Shown here: one piece after another, positions 1 to 8,034 of the stretch
Layout of the letters: every line of letters begins with the position of its first letter
Position numbering within the stretch: position 1 is the first letter of the stretch
Source: Cellulomonas sp. 73-92
GTDB lineage: Bacteria > Actinomycetota > Actinomycetes > Actinomycetales > Cellulomonadaceae
Direction of reading: 5' to 3'
Assembly: GCF_001898175.1 (NCBI RefSeq)
Contig: NZ_MKTH01000018.1
Coordinates: 189,542-253,541, forward strand
DNA length: 64,000 nucleotides
Program-made: the position numbers and the translations under genes
Notes under the pieces: model-generated
Databases searched by the model: none
Seen by the model: only the letters and a program-made list of their open reading frames with translations
Told to the model about the DNA's origin: nothing

Positions 1-1
1 G

Positions 2-1252
2 ACGACGATCTTCGGCGGCGTCTCGCAGTCGCGGCAGGTGACCGCCCTCGACGCGGGCGTCGACATCGTCGTGGCGTGCCCCGGCCGGCTCGAGGACCTT
101 CTCAACCAGAAGGTGCTCACGCTCGACCAGGTCGCCGTCACCGTGCTCGACGAGGCCGACCACATGGCCGACCTCGGGTTCCTCCCGGGGGTGCGCCGGA
201 TCCTCGACCGCACCCCGGCCGGCGGCCAGCGGATGCTGTTCTCGGCCACGCTCGACAACGGGGTGGACGTCCTGGTCCGCCGCTACCTGAGCAACCCGGT
301 GCACCACTCGGTCGACTCCGCGGAGTCGCCCGTGGCGCAGATGACGCACCACGTGCTCGAGGTCGCCAACCTGGCCGCGAAGCAGGACGTGGTGCGTCAG
401 CTGGCCGGGGGCACCGGCCGGCGCATGCTCTTCCTCCGCACGAAGCACCAGGCGAAGAAGCTCACCAAGCAGCTCGTCTCCGAGGGCATCGCCGCGGTCG
501 AGCTGCACGGCAACCTCGGCCAGTCGGCCCGCGAGCGCAACCTCGCGGCCTTCGGCTCGGGCGACGCCACCGTGCTCGTCGCGACCGACATCGCCGCGCG
601 CGGCATCCACGTCGACGACGTCGAGCTCGTCGTGCACGTCGACCCGCCCACCGAGCACAAGGCGTACCTGCACCGCTCCGGCCGCACCGCCCGCGCCGGC
701 GCCGAGGGCGTCGTCGTCACCCTCGTGCTGCCCGAGCAGCGCGCCGACGTGCGGGCCATGACGCGCGCCGCGAAGATCGCCGTCCAGCCGCGGGCCGTCG
801 TGCCCGGTGACGCCACGGTGGGCGCGCTCGCCGGCGCACCCGCCCCGCGGCGGGCCGTGCCGTTCGTGGCCGCGGTGGCGCCCGCAGCTGTCCGGGAGCC
901 CGGCGCCGGCTCGCCTCGCCGTGGTGGCGGGCGTGGGGCCGCCTCGGCCGTCCGACCGGCGTCCGGTGCCCCGCGCGCCCAAGCCTCCGGCGCCCCGCGC
1001 TCGCAGGCGTCCGCCGCAGGGCGCGCCCAGGCGTCCGGCCGGCCCGCCGGCACCCGCTCTCCCGCTCGCGCGGCGGCGCCCGTGACCACCGGCCCCCGAC
1101 GTCTGGCGGCGAGCGGTCAGACGGCCTCGTCGGCCCCCGGGCGCCCGGTGGCGGCGGCCGCCGGGCAGCCGTCGCCGCGCCGGCACCCGCGTCGTTCGTC
1201 GGCGCCGGCCGGGACGCCGGCCACGCTCACCGAGCGGTCGTGGCGGGCCTGA
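2..1252 (+). CDS. DEAD-box ATP-dependent RNA helicase, 5'-truncated by the window edge
   Basis: The reading frame is open from base 2, so the start and the Q motif/Walker A lie outside the window. Visible helicase motifs in order are the PGR motif (CPGRLEDLL), the DEAD box with context VLDEADHMADLGF, the SAT motif (LFSATL), then the C-terminal RecA lobe with HGNLGQ..R, TDIAARGIH and the motif VI HRSGRTARAG. The last ~150 residues are a low-complexity Ala/Pro/Arg/Ser-rich basic tail, typical of RhlE/CsdA-like actinobacterial helicases and probably RNA-binding. Role: ATP-driven remodelling of RNA duplexes in the cytoplasm. The gene ends 13 bp before the convergent glycosidase gene. Confidence 0.93.
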   Translation, partial: TTIFGGVSQSRQVTALDAGVDIVVACPGRLEDLLNQKVLTLDQVAVTVLDEADHMADLGFLPGVRRILDRTPAGGQRMLFSATLDNGVDVLVRRYLSNPVHHSVDSAESPVAQMTHHVLEVANLAAKQDVVRQLAGGTGRRMLFLRTKHQAKKLTKQLVSEGIAAVELHGNLGQSARERNLAAFGSGDATVLVATDIAARGIHVDDVELVVHVDPPTEHKAYLHRSGRTARAGAEGVVVTLVLPEQRADVRAMTRAAKIAVQPRAVVPGDATVGALAGAPAPRRAVPFVAAVAPAAVREPGAGSPRRGGGRGAASAVRPASGAPRAQASGAPRSQASAAGRAQASGRPAGTRSPARAAAPVTTGPRRLAASGQTASSAPGRPVAAAAGQPSPRRHPRRSSAPAGTPATLTERSWRA

Positions 1253-1265
1253 CCGGGCAACCGGC

Positions 1266-2981
1266 CTACCCGCGCCGCACGAAGGCCGCGGCGAGCACCA
1301 GGTAGACCGCGGCGGTCCAGGTGTAGGCACGGTCGCGCAGGCCCTGCCCGGACACGGCGTCGAAGTTCTCGGCGAACCCGGAGCGCTCGCACAGCGCGCG
1401 GAACCGGTCGGAGACGAGGTCGGACAGCTCGTCGTGCCCGCTGCGCCGCAGCCCGTCGACGAGCAGGGCGGTCGAGGGCGCCCAGATGGGGCCGCGCCAG
1501 TAGCCGTCCGGCTCGTACGCCTGCGACGTCGGCGGCTCGGTGGCCAGGCCGTGCTCGGTCAGGTGCTCCGCCAGGCGCGCCACCATCGCGTCGCGCAGCT
1601 GCGGCGGCAGCCGGTCACCGAGCACCAGCGGCAGCAGGTTGAGCAGGCTGGTGGCGGTGCTGTCCCGCCGGGACAGGGCGCCCACGGCGACGAAACGGTC
1701 GTCCCGCCACAGCTCGTCGACGAGCGCCTGGAGCACGGCGTCGCGCTCGTTCTTCCAGCGGTCCGTCGGCCGGCCCAGCTCGCCCGCCAGGTCCGCCAGC
1801 GTCTCGAGCTGCAGCACGAGGAAGGCGGCCAGGTCGGGCGACTCGACCACACGGTCCAGGTCGAACGTCGTCGCGTTGTCCCAGCCGGAGTCGTTGCCGT
1901 GCTGGTAGTAGGGCAGCACGCGCCCGGGGCGGCGACGGCGCTCCAGCCAGTAGCCCGACCAGGCCGCGAGGCGGTCGTGGACCAGGGCCAGCTCCGACGG
2001 CGTCAGGGCGCGCCCGGCGGTGGCCCGCAGATGCTGCAGCGCCCAGCCGTGGATCGGCGGCTTGACGTAGTTGTAGAGCACCTCGGAGTGCGTCACGGAG
2101 TCGGGCAGGGCGCCCGTGGCGTCCTGGTGGTCGAACGGGGCGAGGAACTGGTCCAGCGCGGCGTCCGGCAGCCCGGGGGCCAGCGCGAGCGCGTTGAAGC
2201 AGTGGTCCCAGCTCCAGACCTTGTCCATCCAGTGCTTGGACATGAGCACGGACTCGCGCGTCAGGTACCCCTCGGGCGCCACGGTTGCCGACCACAGGAC
2301 GTAGGCGGCGCGCGCGGCCGCCGGGGTGCGGGCGTCGCGCCACGGTGCCACCAGCTCGACGTACTCGGCGAACCGGGCACCCGCGGCGGCCACCACCTCC
2401 TCGAACCGGCCGCGGGGCATGAACGGCGCCGAGCCCGCGGTGGTCTCCTCCAGCGCGATCTCCCACTCGGTCCCCGAGGCGCCTGCGACGAGGTGGCGCT
2501 CCGCGGCTCCCAGCGCCTCGGCGCCGGCCACCTCGAGCGCCCCGGTGATCCTGGTGATCCGGTAGCGGCGGCCCGTCTCGTAGGAGGTGAAGACGATGGC
2601 CCCGTCGATGGGGTCGTCGAACAGGTAGGTGCCGGTGAACGGCGTCAGCCCCGCGGCGGCGTCCCGGATGCGCAGGCCCATGCCGCGGCCCCGCAGGCGC
2701 AGCACGTTCGGCCCGTCGAACGCCGCCGAGACGGAGGCCCCGTCCGGCGTGGACCACCGGAACACGGCGGGCTGCGCGTCCCAGGCGCACGCCACGACCG
2801 AGCCCTGGGCCACCGGTTCCAGGGCGAGCACGGCGTGCATGCCGTTGCGGTGCGAGACGAGGTGCACGGCCTCCGAGCGCGTGTGGAGGGCCGTGACCGG
2901 GGAGAGGTTGAACCATGCGCCGCGGTAGGAGAACGGGATCTCGCGGATGTCGAAGCTGGTGGTGGCCGGTGCTGGCGTCAT
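1266..2981 (-). CDS. GH63/MGH1-like (alpha/alpha)6-barrel glycoside hydrolase
   Basis: A 571-residue cytoplasmic protein with no signal peptide. The first ~215 residues look like a beta-rich N-terminal domain. The rest matches the mannosylglycerate-hydrolase/GH63-like toroid family: WSWDHCFNALAL, a GNDSGWDNATTFD motif whose Asp near residue 368 is the likely catalytic acid, and YEPDGYWRGPIW near residue 490. It is the last gene of a LacI-ABC import cluster, so it probably hydrolyses the imported oligosaccharide or glucosyl/mannosyl conjugate. The exact substrate cannot be read from sequence. The ATG is at 2981, 51 bp after the MalG-type permease gene. Confidence 0.8.
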   Translation of the reverse strand: MTPAPATTSFDIREIPFSYRGAWFNLSPVTALHTRSEAVHLVSHRNGMHAVLALEPVAQGSVVACAWDAQPAVFRWSTPDGASVSAAFDGPNVLRLRGRGMGLRIRDAAAGLTPFTGTYLFDDPIDGAIVFTSYETGRRYRITRITGALEVAGAEALGAAERHLVAGASGTEWEIALEETTAGSAPFMPRGRFEEVVAAAGARFAEYVELVAPWRDARTPAAARAAYVLWSATVAPEGYLTRESVLMSKHWMDKVWSWDHCFNALALAPGLPDAALDQFLAPFDHQDATGALPDSVTHSEVLYNYVKPPIHGWALQHLRATAGRALTPSELALVHDRLAAWSGYWLERRRRPGRVLPYYQHGNDSGWDNATTFDLDRVVESPDLAAFLVLQLETLADLAGELGRPTDRWKNERDAVLQALVDELWRDDRFVAVGALSRRDSTATSLLNLLPLVLGDRLPPQLRDAMVARLAEHLTEHGLATEPPTSQAYEPDGYWRGPIWAPSTALLVDGLRRSGHDELSDLVSDRFRALCERSGFAENFDAVSGQGLRDRAYTWTAAVYLVLAAAFVRRG

Positions 2982-3032
2982 GGCGTGCGCGTGTCCTTCA
3001 CGGTTGGGGTGCCGTCGCGGGGTGCTCCCGCG

Positions 3033-3851
3033 CTAGTCCTTGATCGCGCCCGCGGTCACGCCGGCCGCGACGTACCGCTGGGCGACGATGAGCAGGATCG
3101 CGGTGGGGACGGAGGCGAGGACGGCCGTCGCCATCAGGGGCCCCCACTCCTGGTTCTGGGAGCCGATGTAGTCGTACAGGCCCATGGTGATCGGGCGGAG
3201 CTTGCCCCCGCCGCGGTTGAGGCTGGAGGCGAAGAGGAAGTCCGACCATGCCCAGAGGAAGGCGAACAGCCCCACCGTCACGGCGGAGTTACGGGCTATC
3301 GGCATGACGACGGAGCGGAAGGTGCGCCACGTCGAGGCGCCGTCGATCTCGGCGGCCTGCAGCAGCTCGCGCGGGATGCCGCTCATGAAGGCGACGAAGA
3401 GCATGACGCCGAACGGCACCGCGATCGTCGAGTCGGCGAGGATCAGGCCCGGCAGGGTGTCGAGGATCCCGAGCCGCGTGTAGATCGTGTAGAAGCCCAG
3501 CGCCATGACGACCGCCGGGATCATCTGGGCGACCAGCAGCACGAAGCTGAGCGCGCGCCGCCCCGGCACGAGGAGCTTGGACAGGGCGTACCCGGCGGGC
3601 GCGGAGATGACCAGGGTCAGCGCCACGGTGCCGAGGCCCACGACCAGGCTCGTGCCGAGGAACGGCAGCTGCTGGTGCAGCACCACCTGGTAGTGGTCGA
3701 GCGTGAAGTGGCGTGGGAACAGGTCCGCGTTCCGGATGGCGCTGCGCTGGGTGAAGGAGACGTTGAGCATCCAGTAGAGCGGGAACAGCATCACCGCGGT
3801 GAACAGCAGCCCCAGGGCGGTCCTCCACCAGGTGCGTCGCACGGTGGCCAT
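3033..3851 (-). CDS. Carbohydrate ABC transporter permease, MalG type
   Basis: A 272-residue inner-membrane protein with about six hydrophobic segments. It carries the binding-protein-dependent transport EAA loop (ELLQAAEIDGASTWRTFRSVVMPI) that docks the ATPase, and the MalG-like ending TAGAIKD. It starts one base after the MalF-type gene stops (TGACATG), so the two are cotranscribed and probably translationally coupled. No ATPase gene lies in the cluster. As in many actinobacterial CUT1 systems, a shared MsiK-type ATPase elsewhere probably energises it (inference). Confidence 0.92.
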   Translation of the reverse strand: MATVRRTWWRTALGLLFTAVMLFPLYWMLNVSFTQRSAIRNADLFPRHFTLDHYQVVLHQQLPFLGTSLVVGLGTVALTLVISAPAGYALSKLLVPGRRALSFVLLVAQMIPAVVMALGFYTIYTRLGILDTLPGLILADSTIAVPFGVMLFVAFMSGIPRELLQAAEIDGASTWRTFRSVVMPIARNSAVTVGLFAFLWAWSDFLFASSLNRGGGKLRPITMGLYDYIGSQNQEWGPLMATAVLASVPTAILLIVAQRYVAAGVTAGAIKD

Positions 3852-3852
3852 G

Positions 3853-4818
3853 TCAGTCCTCCTGCCGGCGCTGGACGACGAGGTAGACGAAGCCCATCAC
3901 CAGGGCGATGAGCAGCAGGATCGTGCCGAGCACGGAAGCCTGCGAGTACCGGATGACCGACGAGGCGCCCTTGCCGAACGCCATCGCGTAGGCCCACGTC
4001 GCCAGCGTCTGGGACGACCCGGTGCCCAGGGTCATGATCCAGATGATGTCGACGACCTTGAGCGTGTAGACGAAGCCCAGCAGCAGCGTGATCGCCGTGA
4101 CCGGACGCAGCAGCGGGAAGGTCACGTGCCAGAACTGCCGCCACGCCCCGGCCCCGTCGAGCGACGCCGCCTCGTAGAGGTCGGTGGGGATGTTCTGCAG
4201 CCCCGAGTACAGGATGACCAGGTTGAACGGGATGCCCAGCCAGATGTTGGCGATGGTCACCGACATCAGGGAGTGCTGGGCGTTGAGCCACCACACCGGG
4301 TCGGCGCCGAACAGGCCGAGGAAGCGGTTGATCACCCCTGAGTCGGCGTCCATCATCCACTGCCACGTGGTGGCCGAGACGATGATCGGCAGCAGCCACG
4401 GGACGAGGAACAGGCCGCGCAGCAGGCTCGACAGCGGGAAGCTGCGCCGGAAGAACACCGCCAGCCCCAGGCCGATCGCGTACTGGAACACCAGCGAGAC
4501 GACGACGAAGACCGCGGTCTGACGCACGGTGGGCCAGAACTGCGGCGAACCGATCACCTCGCGGTACACGTCGAACCCGACGAAGGGCGCCTGCCCCGTG
4601 ACGAAGGTGGCCCGCGTGAAGCGGTGCAGGCTCATCGACACGTTCTCGTAGAGCGGGTACGCGTACAGCACGACGAGGTACACGACGAGCGGGGCGACGA
4701 ACCCGATCCCCGCCCACTGCGTCGGGCGCAGCCCGCGCCGCCGCCCTCGCTCGTGCTCCCCCGAGGGCGCCGACCGCCGCGCGGTCACCGTTGTCACGCC
4801 AGTGCTCACCTGATCCAC
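3853..4818 (-). CDS. Carbohydrate ABC transporter permease, MalF type
   Basis: A 321-residue membrane protein with a basic cytoplasmic N-terminus (~35 residues), six predicted membrane segments and an EAA loop (DLYEAASLDGAGAWRQFWHVTFPLL). It pairs with the following MalG-type subunit to form the sugar channel. The chosen start is GTG 4818; an in-frame GTG at 4809 is an alternative. It is separated from the upstream binding-protein gene by a very strong hairpin at 4841-4876, the usual device for making more binding protein than permease. Confidence 0.92.
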   Translation of the reverse strand: MDQVSTGVTTVTARRSAPSGEHERGRRRGLRPTQWAGIGFVAPLVVYLVVLYAYPLYENVSMSLHRFTRATFVTGQAPFVGFDVYREVIGSPQFWPTVRQTAVFVVVSLVFQYAIGLGLAVFFRRSFPLSSLLRGLFLVPWLLPIIVSATTWQWMMDADSGVINRFLGLFGADPVWWLNAQHSLMSVTIANIWLGIPFNLVILYSGLQNIPTDLYEAASLDGAGAWRQFWHVTFPLLRPVTAITLLLGFVYTLKVVDIIWIMTLGTGSSQTLATWAYAMAFGKGASSVIRYSQASVLGTILLLIALVMGFVYLVVQRRQED

Positions 4819-4840
4819 CGTTCCTCGACGTGCGTGGGGT

Positions 4841-4876
4841 GCGGGCGCGGCGGCCGGTCCGGGCCGCCGCGCCCGC
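4841..4876 (-). terminator. Strong intra-operon stem-loop after the binding-protein gene
   Basis: Perfect 15-bp GC arms (4841-4855 and 4862-4876) around a 6-base loop, with no U-run. It lies 10 bp after the binding-protein stop and 22 bp before the MalF-type start. It probably gives partial termination or stabilises the upstream mRNA 3' end, as at malE-malF intergenic regions. Confidence 0.75.
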
Positions 4877-4885
4877 GTCCTCGCG

Positions 4886-6151
4886 TCAGCCCTTCGCCGC
4901 CTGGGCGAAGGCCGCCTTCACCGCGGTCGCGTCGCCGGCGGCGTTGAGCGCACCCTGCAGGGCGGTCGACAGCTGCGCCGAGGTCGCCGTGTAGTCCGGG
5001 CCGAGATCGGTGGTCCGGCCCTGGGCGCTCTCGATCGCGGCCGCCCACGGCGTCCAGATCGGGTCGGAAGCGATCTGCTTGGCCCGCTGGTCCTTGTTCG
5101 CCGCGAAGTAGCCGAGCTGGTCGTCGGTCTTGATCTGGTTGTCCGGGCCGACGAGGCACGCGATCACCTTGGTGGCCGCGGCGTAGTGCGCGGCCGAGTC
5201 GGCCTTGTGCACCGGCGCGAGCACGAACTCACCGCCGGTCGGCACGGGCGCCGCCCCGCCGTTCTGGCCGGGGATCGGCATCATGACGGCCTTGAACTTC
5301 TGCGTCGACGCGGCCTTGGCGAACCACGAGCCGTTCTCCGCGAAGGCGTACTGGCCGGTCAGGAACAGGTCCCAGGACGCCGACTGGTTGTCGGTGATGG
5401 CCGACTTGGGCGCGTAGCCCTTGCCGATCCAGTCGGAGAGCAGCTGCCCGGCGGCCACGGCGGCGTCCGACGTGGGCTGCTTGAGGCTCGCCCCGGAGCC
5501 CCAGAACCAGGGCAGGAACTGGAACACGCCCTCCTCGCCGGAGATGCCTGCGAAGGTGATGCCCTTCGAGCCCGCCTTGGTCACCTTGTCCAGCGCGGCC
5601 GTCAGCGAGGCCCAGTCCTTGATGCTCGCGGGGTCGACGCCGGCCTTGTCGAGGATGTCCTTGTTGTAGTACAGGCCGAGCGTGTTGGCCCCGATCGGGA
5701 CGCCGTACGTCACGCCGGCCACGGTGCCCGGGCCCGCCAGGTTGGCGTCGAACCCACTGGTGTCGATGCCGACGTCCTTGGCCGGGGCGAGCAGACCGGC
5801 CGTCGCTGCGTCGGGCACGGCCGGGTTGTCCAGCATGATGACGTCGGGCGCGTTGTCCTCCTTCACGGCCGAGGTGAGGTTGTTGAGCAGGTCGCTCGTC
5901 GCGGCCGTGGTGCGGGTGATGGTGGCGCCGGCCGGGGCGCATGCCTTGACGTAGGACGCCCAGGCCGACGAGTCGTCGTACTGCGGGTACGGGTCCCAGA
6001 CGTTGATCGACGTCAGAGCGGCGGCGCTCGTCGACCCGCCGGCCGCGGTGGTGGCGGTGCCCCCGCCGCCCCCGCTGCTGCAGGCGCCGAGCGCCAACGT
6101 CGCCAGCGCCGCCGTCCCGGCGAGGACTGCGGACTTCCTCACGTTCAACAC
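4886..6151 (-). CDS. Sugar-binding lipoprotein of ABC importer (family 1 SBP, MalE type)
   Basis: A 421-residue extracytoplasmic solute-binding protein. The N-terminus has a lipoprotein signal peptide ending in the lipobox ALGAC, followed by a Ser/Gly-rich linker. The mature part has the MalE-like features NVWDPYPQ, PDVIMLDNP, YGVPIGANTLGLYYNKDIL and FAENGSWFA. The open frame continues far upstream, but the start is GTG 6151, preceded by a good AAGGAGG at suitable spacing. A LacI-type operator (6183-6192) lies 32 bp upstream. It delivers a carbohydrate, probably an oligosaccharide, to the two permeases downstream. Confidence 0.94.
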   Translation of the reverse strand: MLNVRKSAVLAGTAALATLALGACSSGGGGGTATTAAGGSTSAAALTSINVWDPYPQYDDSSAWASYVKACAPAGATITRTTAATSDLLNNLTSAVKEDNAPDVIMLDNPAVPDAATAGLLAPAKDVGIDTSGFDANLAGPGTVAGVTYGVPIGANTLGLYYNKDILDKAGVDPASIKDWASLTAALDKVTKAGSKGITFAGISGEEGVFQFLPWFWGSGASLKQPTSDAAVAAGQLLSDWIGKGYAPKSAITDNQSASWDLFLTGQYAFAENGSWFAKAASTQKFKAVMMPIPGQNGGAAPVPTGGEFVLAPVHKADSAAHYAAATKVIACLVGPDNQIKTDDQLGYFAANKDQRAKQIASDPIWTPWAAAIESAQGRTTDLGPDYTATSAQLSTALQGALNAAGDATAVKAAFAQAAKG

Positions 6152-6182
6152 GGTGGTTCCTCCTTGAATCCGGTGCTGTGGT

Positions 6183-6192
6183 GAACCGGTTC
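6183..6192. promoter_or_regulatory. LacI-family operator upstream of the sugar importer
   Basis: The perfect 10-bp palindrome GAACCGGTTC with a central CG, the architecture of LacI/GalR operators. It lies between the lacI-type gene and the binding-protein gene, 32 bp before the latter's start. The identical palindrome occurs in front of the regulator gene at 7310-7319. Confidence 0.85.
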
Positions 6193-6273
6193 GATGACCG
6201 GATCTTGCCCTTGCTGCGCCTTGCTCTTTCTCATGAGTGCCCGCCGGTGCCGGCCGGCGGGCGGTGCGGACGA

Positions 6274-7290
6274 CTAGCCCTGCAGGGTGCGGACGCTGCC
6301 GCGGTCCCGCAGCACTGGTTCCACGAACTGCACCGCGTGCGGCCCGGCCTTGGCCGGGTCGAGGATGCGGTGCACGAGGAGGTCGACCGCGCGGCGGCCG
6401 AGGGTGTCGGCGGCCGACTCGACCGCCGTGTAGGGCAGGGAGAACTCCTCGGCAAAGTCGCGCGAGTACAGGCTGACCACGCTGAGGTCGCGCGGGACCA
6501 CGATGCCGCGGTCGCGCAGCACCGCCGGCAGCGCGGCGATCGTCGCGTCGTTGTGGACGACGAGCGCGGTCGCCGAGGGGTGCGCGTCGAGGATCCGGTG
6601 CACGGAGGTCTGCACGGCCGGGGGCCGCGACTCGCCGTAGTAGGCGTGCACGCGGATCCCCAGCTCGCGGCCCCGCTCCACCGCCGGGTCCCGGAACCGC
6701 CACACGTACGAGCCACCGCGCTCGACGACGTGGTGCGGCGGCGAGATGAGGACCACCTCGCGATGGCCGTTCGCCGCGAGGTGCTCGACGATCTGGCGGG
6801 CGGCCGCGCTGAAGTCCAGGTCGATCGCGTCGAGGTCGCGCGTGTCGCCCGGCAGCCCGATGAGCACGGCCGGCTGGCGCACGGACCGTAGCGAGTCGAG
6901 CCGCGGGTCGTCGTGCGTGACGTCCAGGAGCACGATCCCGTCGACCATCTCGGAGTCGCCGATGCGGCGGATCGCCCCGGCGCCGTTGGCGTCGGTCACC
7001 ATGAGGATGTCGTAGCCCAGCCGCCGGGCCGCCTCGGAGACCGGCAGCACGTACTGCAGCATGGCGGGCGCGAACTCGTCGGCGTGGAACTGCAGCAGCA
7101 GGCCCAGCACCATCGTCTGCGACGTCGCCAGCGCCCGGGCGCCGGCGTTCGGCGTGAAGCCCAGCTCGGCGATCACCCGGTCGATCCGGTCCCGCGTCTC
7201 CCGCGAGATGGTGCGCTTGCCCGACAGGGCGTACGACACCGTGCTCCGGGACACCCCGGCGCGACGGGCCACGTCGCCGATCGTCGGCAT
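6274..7290 (-). CDS. LacI-family transcriptional repressor of the sugar importer
   Basis: 338 residues. The N-terminal helix-turn-helix and hinge are classic: TIGDVARRAGVSRSTVSYALSGKRTISRETRDRI followed by LGFTPNAGARAL. The rest is a periplasmic-binding-protein-like effector domain. ATG 7290 is preferred because GAGGG sits 7 bases upstream; a GTG two codons earlier (7296) would abut the ribosome site. It lies upstream of and codirectional with the importer genes. The two GAACCGGTTC palindromes imply repression of the importer and autoregulation, relieved by the imported sugar or a metabolite of it. Confidence 0.95.
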   Translation of the reverse strand: MPTIGDVARRAGVSRSTVSYALSGKRTISRETRDRIDRVIAELGFTPNAGARALATSQTMVLGLLLQFHADEFAPAMLQYVLPVSEAARRLGYDILMVTDANGAGAIRRIGDSEMVDGIVLLDVTHDDPRLDSLRSVRQPAVLIGLPGDTRDLDAIDLDFSAAARQIVEHLAANGHREVVLISPPHHVVERGGSYVWRFRDPAVERGRELGIRVHAYYGESRPPAVQTSVHRILDAHPSATALVVHNDATIAALPAVLRDRGIVVPRDLSVVSLYSRDFAEEFSLPYTAVESAADTLGRRAVDLLVHRILDPAKAGPHAVQFVEPVLRDRGSVRTLQG

Positions 7291-7309
7291 CGCCACTCCC
7301 TCGGGGTTC

Positions 7310-7319
7310 GAACCGGTTC
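7310..7319. promoter_or_regulatory. LacI-family operator upstream of the lacI gene
   Basis: GAACCGGTTC, here extended to a 14-bp perfect palindrome TCGAACCGGTTCGA (7308-7321), about 20 bp before the repressor start. It is an exact copy of the site at 6183-6192, supporting autoregulation by the adjacent LacI-type protein. Confidence 0.85.
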
Positions 7320-7470
7320 GACGAACAGATGTTAACGCTCACAGGTCGCGGGCTGTCAAGCCCCTCGCCGTGATGCCTGCGTGGCCGCCTGCGTCGCCGA
7401 CGACGCCCCGATCGCGAGCCGGGCGGCACACGGCTCGGCGGACGGCTCGGCGAACGCCGACCTGATCGTC

Positions 7471-7507
7471 GTCCGCCCGCCATCCCCGGTCACGGTGGGT
7501 GGCGGAC
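7471..7507 (-). terminator. Possible terminator of the Tad operon
   Basis: Inverted arms GTCCGCC (7471-7477) and GGCGGAC (7501-7507) with further partial pairing inside, starting 24 bp after the stop of the last pilus gene. There is no clear U-run, so only a stem-loop is certain. Confidence 0.4.
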
Positions 7508-7530
7508 GGGCACGACCGGGCCCGGGAGCC

Positions 7531-8034
7531 TCACCACGCCCGGGCGGACGACGCGGCGCCGATGCCGACGCCGTCCGTGAACGGCGTCAGCACCCACGCG
7601 ACCCACACCGGCCGGACGACCGCCGCCAGCGTCACGCGGACGGTCCGCCCGTCCGGGGAGCCGGCCTCGACCACGCGCAGGTCGGTCCACCGCGCCGCCA
7701 CGTCGGGGTGCGCCGCGAGGTAGCCGTCGACCGTCGCCTCGACCTCCTCGTCCGCGGGCGCGATCGCGCTCGTGCCGGACGCGAAGTAGGCCTCGTCGGA
7801 CACCTGCTCGGCGGCAGCGAGCGCCGCGAGGTCCGCGAGCGCGGCGAGCCGCGTCCGCTCGAGGTGCACCTGCGCCGCCGAGGCGACCACCGCGACGAGC
7901 GCGAGCGCGACGACGACGAACCCGATGAGCAGGATCGTCACCTGGCCCTCGTCACCCCCCGATCTCCACTTTCCTGAACCCGGCGTCGCGGATCGCGACC
8001 GGATCTTCAGGAAACTGAACCCGAGGGCGGTCAC
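7531..8034 (-). CDS. TadG-like pilus-assembly membrane protein
   Basis: A 167-residue protein and the last gene of the Tad operon. After ~28 residues comes the conserved DEGQVTILLIGFVVVALALVAVVASAAQVHLERTRLAALADLAALAAA, a single N-terminal membrane anchor followed by an alpha-helical/exoplasmic part, as in actinobacterial TadG/Rv3654c-like proteins. The start is GTG 8034, overlapping the preceding TadE-like stop in GTGA. Codons ~7-22 coincide with a 51-bp double-hairpin repeat (7967-8017), so its N-terminal extension (roughly GFSFLKIRSRSATPGSGKW) appears to be repeat-derived and unlikely to be conserved. Confidence 0.8.
   Translation of the reverse strand: MTALGFSFLKIRSRSATPGSGKWRSGGDEGQVTILLIGFVVVALALVAVVASAAQVHLERTRLAALADLAALAAAEQVSDEAYFASGTSAIAPADEEVEATVDGYLAAHPDVAARWTDLRVVEAGSPDGRTVRVTLAAVVRPVWVAWVLTPFTDGVGIGAASSARAW
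7967..8017. repeat. 51-bp REP-like double-hairpin repeat, copy 1
   Basis: Outer arms CACTTTCCTGAA (7967-7978) and TTCAGGAAACTG (8006-8017) pair with one mismatch. They enclose an inner hairpin GTCGCG-GAT-CGCGAC. It aligns without gaps to a second 51-bp copy at 29089-29139. This copy lies inside the first codons of the TadG-like gene, just after the TadE-like stop. Confidence 0.8.

Noticed and set aside
1434..3911. 825-codon plus-strand open frame over the glycosidase and permease genes
   Set aside because: Low-complexity shadow of the minus-strand genes with no family motifs.
7308..7321. TCGAACCGGTTCGA as a LexA box
   Set aside because: The half-sites are spaced 2 bases apart, not 4. An exact copy of its core lies before the sugar importer, which fits a LacI operator.
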